64,000 nucleotides of DNA from Climacium dendroides (GCA_950106755.1 OX467092.1:2480001-2544000), one strand, 5' to 3'; positions 23,265 to 34,271 are shown, numbered from the stretch's first letter. Program-made: numbers and translations. Notes: generated by a model not told the origin, from the letters alone.

Positions 23265-23937
23265 GTACGTTGTCCATGTGCTGCATGGTGGGCAGTTAAA
23301 TCCCTTTGACGTTTATGACGTTCATGGAGGCACCTTCATGGTTTGCTTCTATGACTTCGAGATGCCCTATTTCTCTTCTGTCACATTTTTCTCTGTGATT
23401 ATAATTTTTTTGGTGCAATGTAGTGACTCAAAATGTTGGAATTGTCAGGTCCATCACCTTAAGGAGGCGAGAAGGTGGAGTACGAGTAGTTGTAATTATC
23501 GTCAACTAGGCAGTAGGCAGTAGGTAGGAGCAAATTAGAAGTAGTGACACACAAATTTTGTACCTATTATGAATTTTATAAAAGTTTAAACTTCTCAAGT
23601 CTTTGTTAATGTTATTGGTTGTATTGTTGGTTCACTTGTTCCAACTACAACAATGCCATTGCAACCCCTGTCAACAATGAAAAGTGCCAACTAGGCCATT
23701 TCAATGACAAAGGCATTATCCTAGGCTAACAGACAAAGGTTTACCTGGGGTTAATCTATCTTGTATTAGCCCCGTAAACTCAATCAAATGTTAGGCGGGG
23801 CTAACATTTAGACTTTAGCCCGGCCAAGGGGAACATTTTTGGGGGCTAAAGTCCCATTAACAAAGAAAATCTGCAAATTTTCACACGCCTTGTAAGAAGG
23901 GGCTAAAGCAGGGGCTGACCCTCAAAGGATTAGCCCC

Positions 23938-23963
23938 GGCTAACACCACGAAATCTTCCTGTG
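23938..23963 (-). repeat. Right terminal inverted repeat
   Basis: The complement of the left end, ending ...AAATCTTCCTGTG, followed by the duplication CAA at 23964-23966. Confidence 0.8.
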
Positions 23964-23989
23964 CAAGCAAAGTACCAATAACCCGTACA

Positions 23990-24064
23990 GCGCACCATTA
24001 AAGTATCATTGAAGTAACGGGCAGCGTACCATTAAGGTACCATTGAAGTAACGGGCAGCGCACC
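23990..24064 (+). repeat. Two-copy tandem repeat, about 36 bp
   Basis: 'ACCATTAA(A/G)GTA(T/C)CATTGA' then 'AGTAACGGGCAGCG' appears twice directly outside the Pack element's right end. Confidence 0.8.
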
Positions 24065-24993
24065 TACCAAGGCGACGGATTCTGTTGGAAGCTTCGTCCA
24101 ACTTGGTTCGGACGATGAACCATGGTCGAGCAGGCCCAAGAGAAGCGGCGCAGTCGGTTAACGCTTCCCATGCTTCATTCGATCCCGTCATCGCAGTGCT
24201 CTACGTCGCGTCATCGTTTTGGGAGGTCCTTCGCTTACGCGCCCGTCGGAGGATCCTGCAGTGTCATCCCGGAGGTGAACCTTCAGCTCTCTTACACAAC
24301 TCCTCTTGGGTAGACTTCTAATAAGAGCGCAGCAGGTCGGTGTCACTCCAGGTCTCTCCATCGCCATCACAGGGGTCGTCATTTCTGTTGAACGTCCTCG
24401 CTGCTGCTCCCGCAGCGCCTCAGCTCCCGCTTGCACTCCTGCGCGGTGCTACAGGGTGGGATCCATCAGTTGGTATTCCGTGCTTGCTGTTTGGTGTCTA
24501 GAATTTCTGCTTGGTGTTTAGCATTCGTGCTTGAGGTTTCTGTTGGTGTGCAGGATATCTACCCTGTCTTGGCCACCTGCTTTGTGTTTCAGGGTTTAGT
24601 TAGATTTCTGTTTGATTGGCGTTCAGTGTTGCTGTGTTTGGTGTTTGGTGCTTCTTGTTCGATTACTGATTTCTGATAAGGATGGTTCATGTTTCAGTAC
24701 TGATTTCTGGTTAGGATTTCTGTTTTGTGGTTCTTTAAGGCTTGATGTTCAGCTGCCTGGGTTTATCGGTATTGGGATATTTGAGCTTCACGTTCATTTG
24801 TGCTCAAAGTTCAAGGATTGTTTTAGGTGGACAAGACAGGTTTTAGCGTTTTCCACTAACCATTTATTCTTCATTTTCTGGTGGACAAGATAGGGTGCGA
24901 AAGTGTATATTATGCTTTCCGATGAGAATGGGGACTTGTCGAGGTTCTGGACAGCTGCTGATTGCACCGAGTGACGAATACTGGGACACTGTC

Positions 24994-25059
24994 AGTAACA
25001 TGAATATGAACAGTATCGGCTACATCAGTAACATGAACATGAACAGTATCCGCTACATC
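24994..25059 (+). repeat. Two-copy 33-bp tandem repeat
   Basis: AGTAACATGAA(T/C)ATGAACAG plus TATC(G/C)GCTACATC occurs twice with two differences. The length is a multiple of three, so the surrounding frame at 24895-25149 stays open. Confidence 0.85.
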
Positions 25060-26337
25060 AACAGTAGGTCTTCTTCTAGCACTCAAGATCAAAATCGATA
25101 CGCTGTCCTTGTACTACGTCCATGTGTGCAACTCATCCGGTGCAAGTAAAATTACAACGTGGACTGGCCCTTCACAATACACACTGTCACACACTGTCCT
25201 CAAATTCCAAAGCTTCATTTCTGATGGATTTCTCACTTATGCAACAATATAACTTCCCTCACATTCATAACAAGTTATCCAAAGATATCGGTGTAATGGA
25301 CTTATAATAGACTGCGATATACTCCGTAACAAACATGACATGAGAATATGCAAACTTCAGGACCGAACAACAAGAACCCTCTCCACGTTGTTGACATCCT
25401 CCTTGTCTTGAAATTGTTGCCATACCTGCTGATACAAATAGAAGAATAAGAGCGCAAGCATACTGTAGGCAGATAGCATGTTCGACGCATCTTTACCAAA
25501 TATTTAATTGAAGTAAAAAAAAAAGACAGTTCGACATCCAATTTCCAATTTGCTAAAATTTCAATAATTTTGTACTCCAATTTATGTTGTGTGCGACAAG
25601 TCCTTTGTATACGTGTATCTCACGTAATCGCATGAGACACGTAGTGTTTGATTTGAGTGGAGAGAAGGCAAGTACTTTATAGAAGTGGGGCGGTACGGGT
25701 ACAACACTGATCCATGTCGGATACCGTACACTCAGGTTAGTTTCGGCACTTTGGTGCCGAATTAGTTTAATTTTGGAATTTGGACAGTTCTGCAGCTTGA
25801 TTTGCTTTTCTTTGCTTTCAGCACTTTGCTCTTCTTACTTTTTCAACACTCCCAATTTGAGATTGATTTTTTCTATTCATGTGTAAATGTGTTACTTTTT
25901 CTAAAATTTCTCAAGAATAATTTTTGGATATTCAGGTGAAAGCAAGCTAATAGGAGCCAAGTTGGCCATAACCACTCCTTTTTGGAGGGTTTTTTTCTAC
26001 TTTAAAGTGATCCATTTTAGAATTCTCTCAAATTTTTTGAATAGATGTAAGCAAATATAGTCTATGGGCCTTATTCTAAAGAATGGTGGTATTCAAGAAT
26101 TTTCTTAAGTGGATTAAGGACAAAATACAACGTGTAACGAGTCCTTTTGGCCCTTAGTTGCTATCAAGAATTGGATGAAACTGGATGAAAGATGCGACAT
26201 CCAGTGAATGAGCGCTGTACTGTGACATTGGGAATTAGTAAGCGTGACAGAGTCTTCTCGATTCTAGTGAATGTGCACATCTGGTCATTACAGCTCTTTA
26301 GAGCGGATCCAACCACCAAGTTTTTGTTTTGATTTTG

Positions 26338-26566
26338 TTTTGAAAGTTGCCGCCGAGTTGGAGCAAAGGGTTTGGAAATCAACCATGGTGTTGTGTTTTG
26401 AAAGTTGCCGCCGAGTTGGGGCGGAGGGTTTGGAAATCAGCCATGGCGTGTGTTTTGAATGTTGCCGCCGAGTTGGGGCCTAGGGTTTGGAAATTAGCCA
26501 TGGCGTGTGTTTTGAAAATTGTCGCCGAGTTGGGGCCTAGGGTTTGGAAATCAGCCAACAGCGTGC
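26338..26566 (+). repeat. Four-copy tandem repeat, 57-60 bp
   Basis: Units contain GTTGCCGCCGAGTTGG, then AGGGTTTGGAAATCAGCCAT, then GGCGTGTGTTTTGAA. Lengths are about 60, 57, 57 and a partial unit. Since 57 and 60 are multiples of three, all phases repeat, which explains the overlapping open frames on both strands here; I do not treat these as genes. Confidence 0.85.
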
Positions 26567-26679
26567 AACAAATGTGGTGAATGTTGCAACGTTCTGCACC
26601 GACTGCGTGCTGGCACTTTTGATTCTGAGCGTTGTAATTTTCATCATTTGGTTGTAAACGCTGCACATACTGGCGCAAG

Positions 26680-26880
26680 GGTCAGCCGCGCATGGTTTAT
26701 TCTTTCTTTGTTTTGCAACTAGCAGACTTGAGTTCAGCCAAATTGAGATTGAATTGAGTTGAGGGTGAATGTTGCACACAGGGTCAGCCACGCATGATTT
26801 AGGGTTTTGTTGTTTTGCAACTAGCAAGGTTCAGTTAAGTCGGCTTCAGTTTGAATTCAATTGAGTTTGAGTTGAGTTGC
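26680..26880 (+). repeat. Direct duplication of about 110 bp
   Basis: 'GGGTCAGCCGCGCATGGTTT ... TTGTTTTGCAACTAGCA' near 26681-26727 recurs as 'GGGTCAGCCACGCATGATTT ... TTGTTTTGCAACTAGCA' near 26780-26826. Both are followed by TTCAGTTGAATTGAGTTGAG-like sequence. Confidence 0.7.
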
Positions 26881-27045
26881 GAGAGATGAAGAGCATTGGC
26901 TCCGTTGCTTACCATGACCTTCATTCTAGGCAATTGGATGCTAAATGGAAGCGAGTGAGCACGGTAGTGTGGAATGTTCTAAAGCGAATTTCTCTTCATG
27001 AAGAAGAAGTAATTGGTGAGGACATTTTTTGGACACTGCCTCAAA

Positions 27046-27197
27046 CACTAGTAGAAAAAAGGTCTATAAATTACTTGTTTTTTATGACTATGCTGACAAC
27101 AACAATTGCAAAATAGTCATTTTGAAGTGACTATACAATCATTGTTGTTGATGCAGTCATAAAAGACAAGTAATTTATAGCCCCTTTTCTACTAGTG
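27046..27197. mobile_element. CACTA-type foldback MITE, 152 bp
   Basis: It is nearly fully palindromic, with ends CACTAGTAGAAAA and TTTTCTACTAGTG. The arms continue through TATAAATTACTTGT and TTATGACT. It is flanked by the 3-bp duplication AAA (27043-27045, 27198-27200). CACTA termini plus a 3-bp duplication identify a non-autonomous CACTA (En/Spm) derivative. It lies about 430 bp upstream of the broken transposase-like gene. Confidence 0.85.
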
Positions 27198-27628
27198 AAA
27201 GCCCCCGCCACTTAAGTTCAATAGCATTGTTTGTAGATTCATGCAAGAAGTCCATGTCCTTGCAGAAATCAATCCATCTTCTTACTGTACATGATAGGAT
27301 TGTCGAGCAACTTCTTTGGGATTAGACCATACTTCCATCTGGAACTCTACTTCTAGTGCGTAAGTGTCGCTGGCGTGAGATTACAGTGAACGATCCTCCT
27401 GTAACGAAACGTGAACATCGATAGTTTGGGCCCGGCTCATGAATTGGAACTGTAGGACTTATAGGTTAGCTTTTTGGATTACGGCTTAGGATCAACTTTT
27501 ATGGTTAAGTGCCTTTGAATTGAATTGTTGGTTTCAAATTCTCTTAGGGTGGTGTTGGTTTCAAATTCTCTTAGGGTGGACTACGGTTCAGGGTTTAGGA
27601 GTACTGAAAACTCATCGTTGTCGTCCCA

Positions 27629-30600
27629 ATGGAAGAGGCGACTGCTACATCTGTGAACTTCGAGTCTACAGTAGAAAGTGTAGACTTTTCAAGGTCACCT
27701 TCCGATTACCGTGCTTGGTACGTTGAGAAGCTCAAAGTTGACAACAGAGAGAGGACCCGCAGATGCCGTGCACGAAAGAATGAGTCCAGAGCTGCAGTGG
27801 AATCCAGTGTCGTGAGAAGCGAGAGTGTAGATCCAAAGTTCTCTAGTTTGGACCCGAAAAAAATCGCGAGGACCAGTGCCACTCTTGCTCGAAAGATTGG
27901 CGTGTACGCTGCTAAGAAATTGAAGAACCATGACACAAATGTTCAGCATCTGACTATCATGAAGTTCTTAGGACAGCTAGTGTTAAAACACATTGTTCCG
28001 GGTTTTTTGAGCAATCTTGTTGCTGTGAAACTAAGGCATGAGGTTATGGGTAGCTTCAAAGATGGTTTGCAAGCTCACTTAGTGGGGCTCCGTAAAGCAA
28101 AATCACTTCTGGCCAAAAACATTGTGACCACTCTAGTAGTTGCACTAGGAATGGGAAGTGAGAGGGATGTAGCAGGCTTACTCGGAGTGGATTGGAGGAA
28201 CATCAAGAAGGCACTGGCTAGAAGAGTTCTCCTCAACAATTCAGAAGATGCTTTCTGGCTCCAAGATCTGAGAAGAGTTCAATCGAGTGCAATTTTTGAT
28301 TCAAACAAGAAAACTATTACGAAGTGGTGGAAAGAGGAGACCACTGTTTCTCCTAATCGCAAAGACATCATTAGGAAGTGGATAGCTCCTAAGGTGTACA
28401 TTGAGCACGCAACTCACTATCTGCAGCTATCCCAGGTAACTTTCATAATTTAAGCTTCATTTCATTCTTTACTTCATCAAGATTCAAGCATTTGAGGATT
28501 GTTTTAGCTTCAGAGGTTGAGGTTTTCCCTTGAGGTTCAAGAGTGAACCATCACATGCTTTGTATTTTTAAATGTTTGTGTGTTTGCGGCTTTAGATATT
28601 CAATTTAGATCGGTAGGCTTCGCCCAAGATGCTTGTTCCTCAATCATTGTGCTACACAGATGTTTGCGTGCATGAATATTGTCTCATTACACTTTGGGTA
28701 CGGGTTTCTGCATGTATATTTGTTCATTTACTGCGCTCTGGTTGTGCCCTAGTCTAGGGTCTTTGCTTTGAGCTAAACAGCCAGTGCTTTGTAGTTGCAA
28801 ATGTGGTCCTCTCCTCTCCCTTAGCACGTAAGCAATGCCTGCTTTTTTGGTGCTTTCGCGTCCTTAACCATAAATAATGCAATGAAGTAAGCAATGTTTG
28901 ATGCTTTGGTCCTCCTCAGTGCTTCACAGTTCTTTGTGTAATGAGTATGGAAGCAGAATGATCCTTAGTGCTTTGTGGTTACATGTTGTTCTTTTCTTAG
29001 CACGTCCTTAGTGCTTCACAGTTCTTTGTGTAAGGAGTGTGGAAGTAGATCTAGAGTGCTTTGTGGTTACACTAGGTCCTTTTCTTAGCTTGTCCTTCTT
29101 ATTGCTTAACAGACCTTTAAATAAAGAGTGTGCAAGCACATTTGTAGTCCTTTGTGCTTACCCCTGGTCCTTTTGTAAGCACATAATTAATTGAGGACTA
29201 ATACACCCTTCTGTGGCAGCTGGAGTTCTTCACAGAATTTAAGAACCACGCCGACGTGCCGTGCAGCTTGAGAACGTTTGAGGGATTGAAGAGCTGGTGG
29301 GTAAGGAGATTAACAACATGGAACACGTGTTGCTACCAGTACTACCAAGATTTTTCTGATCTCCGTGATGGTTTGAATAACATGCGTCGTGATGAGGAGA
29401 TACACAAAGGCTGTACGTATTCTTGCATTATTTGAGTGGCACTTAACGAGGAGGAAAGCATGATGTTAGGATGTGATGCTCACAATGAAATTTATGAACG
29501 CTTCACTCACTTATGGAGTTCAGTTCTTTGCTAGAAGAGTGAGTTTGACATGTGGTACAAGCGGGAATGTCTGTTGAGTGAATGCCAGAATTGTGGAGTT
29601 TAGAACCTCCGAATTTGCCCCAATGAAGTCTCTTCGGAGAAGTTGGTTAAGTGCAAACGCACTGGCTACGAGATTATTGGTGCTGGAGAGGATGGTAAGC
29701 CAAAGAAAGCCATCAAGGTCATTTACTGTGAAACAAAATCGGTTGAATTCTTTGATTACTGTAAGTCTAAAATTGTTGAGTTCATTGTGCATAACTTCTT
29801 TGCTTCTTGGCAAGACTTGCAGTTCAAAGAGTTATTCAGTTCTGTCCTTGATGGTACTCTCATCTCTTGCATTGATTTTTCTGAAAACTACTCCATGAAT
29901 TCAAAATGAAATTCAATCAATGCATTGGTGTAGTGAACAAGTGTCAATTTTGGTCCACATTACATTCAGAAGGAACCCTGAGTGGACCCTATGTAGTGAT
30001 GAGCCTTATCTGCTAAAAGAGGTTCACTACTACGTTTATGATGACAAAGTGCACGACTCGTTACGTTATATGTTCAACATGGTTTCATGTTGAATTGGAA
30101 TTACCTCAAATCCGATGGATTCCAACCCACTAATCATATTGTCTGGAGTGATGGGTGCAGTGGACAATTTAAGTCTGTACGAGCTTGATATTTCATTAGC
30201 AGGTTCCCCAGCTTGACTATGAGTGATGAGCTACCAGAAGGGTGCCAAATGTCGTGGAACTACTTTGCCTCCGGACATGGCAAAGGGGAAGTGGACGGGG
30301 CAGGTGCTCTTCTTAAGCGAGAGCTATACAAAGAGCAAATTAAACTACATGGTCGGCAACTCCAGAATGCTGCTCAAATTGTTAATTTTTTGCAGAAGGA
30401 GAGCAACAAGTACAATGCAGGGTGAGTGGGTGAACGCCAGAGAACCACCAAGTTTTTCTGGGAGATCAAGGAAGGCAATATCAACAAAGTGGATAGATTG
30501 GAGGCTGAAACAATTCTTGGGAGTAGAGGCATGCATCAATGCCGTTCCTTGTCAGCAAAGGATCCAACTTTGATTCAGTTTTGTCAGTTGACGTGTTTCT

Positions 30601-31150
30601 GTGTGGCATGTCTTAATTCGAATTCAGATCTAGGCTGTTACCAGAAGTCGCATGTGCCTGACTGGACGCTGCGATGAGTATGTCCAAAGTCTCGGAGAAG
30701 TGGACGCTTGGTTCCTGAAGAATGATGAGTTGGACAATAGTGAAGATGAATTGGAGAGTAGCATTGTAGAGACCCAGGTGCGAGTGGGCTTTAACATTGC
30801 AGTGAGGGCTGACAATGACAACAATGAAACATTTTGGGTGATGCTCGTAACAAGGGGACAGCATGTAAATACTACATGCTTCACGGATGAATTTGGTAAT
30901 TCTTTTCTGCTTGGTGAGTCTTTGATTCAAGGCTTTTGGTATGAGCAATACCAACTTGCTAGTTGAACTTACCTGCTCAGGGATGACAGGCCATTTGCTT
31001 ATGTCCATAGCCACTCCATACTGCTTTCAGATTTCTCCATGCCTCCCACAATCCATTCTGTGAAGGGAACTTTTGCTAGTTATGAATTACGAGTCCTAGT
31101 TTTGGATTGTATTATTGCTTCTCTTCTAGAGGCTGAGCAACAAGGGTTCT
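27629..31150 (+). pseudogene. Broken multi-exon transposase-like gene, family unassigned
   Basis: Exon 1 (27629-28435, 269 codons) begins MEEATATSVNFES and has a basic RTRRCRARKNES stretch and a helical domain. Donor GTAACT joins in phase to an exon at 29220 (LEFFTEFKNHADVPCS). Later blocks read VYYVYDD-like text, SDGCSGQFKS, MSWNYFASGHGKGEVDGAGA, LLKREL, and finally TTCFTDEFGNSFLL and LIQGFWYEQYQL to about 30965. In-frame stops (for example near 29534 and 29599) and frameshifts break it. The QFKS...HGKGEVDGAGALLKR pattern resembles DDE-type transposase-derived proteins, but I cannot name the family. The intron 28436-29219 holds degenerate repeats of CCTTAGTGCTT...TTTGTGGTTAC. Confidence 0.5.
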
Positions 31151-31467
31151 AAGGAGGCAACAAGTAACCTATTTTGTTTTGTCTGCTGTGACAACTCATA
31201 TTTTTTATTTTTATTTGTTTACCTTTTTGAGTGAACCGGAAATTAGAAATAGGTATCCGGATTCATCTAGAGAGAAAGATAAATCCAAAAATAGTCACAA
31301 AAGGACCTTACGGAACTAATCCGGTTTTAGGTAGAAGCGGAACGGATTAGATTTCCAACCGGATAGTATTTCCAACCGGAGTCGTGTTGACCGGATTGGA
31401 GATAACCGGATGTCAAGAACCGGACCGGATATCCGACCGGTCATAAAGACAGTCCAGGGCGTCAGGA

Positions 31468-31477
31468 CTATATAAAG
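31468..31477 (+). promoter_or_regulatory. TATA box upstream of LTR-borne frame
   Basis: CTATATAAAG lies about 320 bp before the ATG. It is preserved at the same place in the other copies (ATTTAAAG near 45391; TATATAAGG on the minus strand at 53675-53684). Confidence 0.6.
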
Positions 31478-31788
31478 CCTGGCCCTACCCATTTTCAGGT
31501 CTCTGGATTTCCACGTATTGTCGTGTCCTGATTTAGCGCCTGACGTTTTTATCGTTGACCACGGCAAGGAAGAGGAAGTACAAGAGGGTCCGGAAGTGAG
31601 TGAGGGGTGTGAGACAGGGAGATCTCCTCCGGACATGAGTGGGTGAGACCTTGAGTGCGAGCGGATACGTGAGAGACTAAGAGTGTGAGCACGCCAGTAG
31701 GTTAGTTTACAGGCGGAGCGGAACATCTAAGTGTCGGCGCTCCCTTGTTAGGACTGTAGAAGAGTGAAAACCGGGTAGAGCTACCCTC

Positions 31789-33468
31789 ATGCCGCAGCTG
31801 AACCGGAAGAGAGGTTCTAACACCCCGCCCCCGAGTGAAGTAAAGCTTAGAAAAGTGGTTCCGGTCATGCTGACCAAGGAACCGGAACAGGGAGAGCTCA
31901 GAGAGGATTTGTCGTTGATGGGTTGTCAGGGGTTAGCTTTGAAACCTTGGGGTTTCAAAGATGAGAGGATGGTTAGAGAACTCCTGAGTGGCGTATCGAA
32001 TCAGTTCGATAATACCCTGAGAGGGAATCCGGTCCAATGGACCGAGGCTTTGTGGCGGGACGTATATGGATTCCGGCCAGGAGGACTCGGGCTTGCCAAC
32101 CGGAAGGATGATTTCGTCCAGGGCAAGTTCGGAAGCGTAGTAAACCCGAAGGACGGCTACGCGGTCGAAGACTGCCTCGATGACCGGGAGCGACGCCTGC
32201 TCCAGTTCCTGGTTCCGGTTTTGCATCTGGAAAAGCCCACCAGGGTGACTATCACCTTGGCTAATACGATTTTCGGAGCGCTGAGCGGAACCCGGAAAGT
32301 AGACTGGGGCCGAATCTTCTTTGATCTGGTGTCCTAGCTTACTACAAGAGTGGGGAGAAGTAGGGCTATCCCACTGTGCCCTTATGTGTACCACCTCTAC
32401 CAGCAACAGGAACTGCTGACGGAAGTGGAGCTGAAGGTGTGGAAGGCCCAAGAGCGAACCATGAAGTACGGAGAATCCGAGTCCGACCAAGAAGCGGATT
32501 CCGGAAATGAAACCGAGGAGGAGGAGGAAGAAGAAGAAGAGGAAGAGGAGGAACCGTATGTTCCCGCCAAGAGACAGAAGACCACACCGGCTCGGAATCG
32601 AGGAACGCCCCCGAGACATCCGCGGCCGCGCAGAGGTGAGACTCCAACCGGACCGGATGTAGCATCCGGATCAGGAATCGTAGATCCGTTTGACGAGTTG
32701 GTTGGGATCCTCTGCGGAATCCGGGCGGATTGGGAAGTTAAGAAGCGGACGCTCGGGGAGATCGCGGAATTAATCGGAGCGGAACCGGACAATCAGTTGC
32801 CACGGAAGGTGGCTGAGAGTGTTATCAATCCGGAAGAGCTCTGGAAGATGAAGGAGGACAGCAAGCGGCAGCACGATGAGGTGGACACCCTCAAGGCCGA
32901 ACTTTTCGCGTTGCTTGAGAACGCCACCGCGACAAAGGAGATGGCGGAGGAAATGAAGAAGTTGGCCGCAGAAGTGAAGGACGTGCTTGGAGGACCCAGA
33001 GCCGCGGTCACCAAGGCGCGCCTGTTTGAAGAGGAGGTGTACAAGGACAAGAAGATATCCGGAACCAGGGTGGTGCACATCCTCACCGATTTTGAGGAGC
33101 AGATGGAGAAGCTCCTATCCAAGGCACAGGAGTCAGCGGACCAGATCGTGGAGAGTAGCCAGAAGTTGACAAAAATTCCGGTCCGGCTCTCAGAAATTTC
33201 TCTTCCGGACTTGTTTCCGGAAGACATAGCTCAGGAGCCGGGAAAGGACAAGACGCCCCAGTCAAGTAGGGCAAAGAAGGAGACGCCCTCGACCGGACAT
33301 CAGCCGATAGATTTGGACTCCCCGGAAGCTGAGGAAGAACATCCGATTCTACCTACGGATGGGGAACGGAACCGGAATCTAAATGAGGTCTTCGAGCAGT
33401 TGGAGAGACCTGATGAGAGCCCTACCATTGGATCCCGAGTGTATGAGACGGAACATGAAGGATTGTAA
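31789..33468 (+). pseudogene. LTR-borne protein, plant-transposon-protein-like, copy 1
   Basis: A frame of about 560 codons is interrupted by one TAG at 32335-32337, where the sister copy at 53 kb has CAG. The N-terminal 180 residues are globular (KPWGFKDERMVREL, VQWTEALWRDVYGF, NPKDGYAVEDC, RVTITLANTIFGAL). Next come YPYV/CPYVYHLYQQQELLTEVE, an acidic poly-Glu tract, a basic TPPR linker, a coiled-coil half (KARLFEEE, RVVHILTDFEEQMEKLL) and a tail with PIDLDSPEAEEE. The N-terminal layout recalls the 'putative plant transposon protein' domain (PF20167-like), an inference from pattern only. Nearly all of the frame is intact, suggesting recent constraint. Confidence 0.6.
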
Positions 33469-33587
33469 AAATAGGACTTATAGATAGGAACCGGAATAGA
33501 ATCCGGTTAGGATAAGGTAGGACCGGATTGTCAGCGCCTTCAGAGGCGGAAATCATGTATTCACTTTTTGCTTTTTGCTTTTTTTTT

Positions 33588-33597
33588 GTATATAAAA
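33588..33597 (+). promoter_or_regulatory. Second TATA box (likely retroelement U3/R promoter)
   Basis: GTATATAAAA follows a (T)GCTTTTT-rich stretch about 1.03 kb before the LTR end. It is conserved at 47426-47435 and, on the minus strand, at 51541-51550. By position this would be the LTR's own transcription start region, separate from the promoter of the internal frame. Confidence 0.6.
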
Positions 33598-34212
33598 CAG
33601 TCTCTGAGCTGGAGACGAAGAGAGAGTTCTTTTGGCATTTCCTTGTGTACTTTCCTTTAAACTAACTTTTGTGTATTTTTCCCGAGTATTGGCAATAGTG
33701 CACGGAGTCAGAATAGGAAGGTGAGTACGGAGGTATTGGTAGAGTTTCTCCCCTTGATGTATGTTTCCGGTTCTAGGTACATGTGAGTAGGTTATGAAGA
33801 GTTAGGAGTGGATTCCAGTGCCTCAACAGCTACAGAAGTTTAGCATTCCGGGTAAGAGATCCGTTGATCAGGCTAGGCAGATAGGGAGGGATTCCTTAGC
33901 TGCGCTAGAACTCCTGGGTGGGAAATCCGGTCGAGTATCCTAACTCCTGTGAGGTCTTGCCACCATTGTGGGTGAACGGAAGAACTTTCATGGGTGTTGG
34001 AACGGACAGATTCACTTGTAGCCATCGAACTTCGTACGGAACGGATCAGTGTCAAGGTCGTTGTAGTATAAAAGGATCGTACGGGGGGTCTTTGTGTGAC
34101 TTGTGATTCGGATTGCTATCTGGATTACTGTGAAGGACCAAACTGGATCCGTGTTAGTTAGGGGATCAGTGGATAGGTAAGTGGGTCTTCAGCCACTATA
34201 AGTCATGGAAGG

Positions 34213-34271
34213 AGTGGTGGGCCTACCACTTTCAAAAGCAAGCGGCGAACCCTCTGATGGTAAAACAGAGG
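34213..34271 (+). other. Conserved double hairpin in LTR tail, copy 1
   Basis: AGTGGT-GGGCCT-ACCACT (34213-34230) is followed by CCTCTG...CAGAGG (34251-34271). The same pair, with loops and linker GGCGAACCCTCTGATGGT nearly unchanged, occurs at 48065-48124 and (minus) 50868-50925, while flanks have diverged more. It probably acts at RNA level in the U5 region; function unknown. Confidence 0.6.

Larger units (their letters stand above)
15978..23963 (+). mobile_element. Pack-TYPE DNA transposon (CACTA-like) carrying host-gene fragments
   Basis: The ends are inverted: CACAGGAAGATTT followed by a TTAGCC-containing stretch at 15978, and its complement ending at 23963. Both ends carry many subterminal GGGGCTAA/TTAGCCCC words (for example 15999, 16025, 16063, 23767, 23796, 23843, 23899, 23930), as expected for transposase-binding repeats. 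A perfect 3-bp duplication CAA flanks it (15975-15977 and 23964-23966). CAC ends plus a 3-bp duplication fit the CACTA superfamily. No transposase frame was found inside, so it would be non-autonomous. It carries intron-containing pieces of at least three unrelated genes, all on the plus strand. A Helitron is excluded by the inverted ends and duplication. Confidence 0.8.
23967..26337. other. Intergenic with short tandem repeats
   Basis: No recognised gene. Open frames at 24085-24321, 24306-24521 and 24895-25149 lack domain signatures. A perfect 8-bp-stem hairpin (TTCGGCAC/GTGCCGAA) lies at 25742-25761. Confidence 0.5.

Noticed and set aside
15978..23963. Helitron as the gene-capturing element
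   Set aside because: Helitrons have TC...CTRR ends, no inverted terminal repeats and no target duplication; here inverted CAC ends and a CAA duplication are seen.
32397..32792. Poly-serine protein on the minus strand
   Set aside because: It is the antisense reading of the poly-glutamate tract; the same artefact occurs at 52567-52752.
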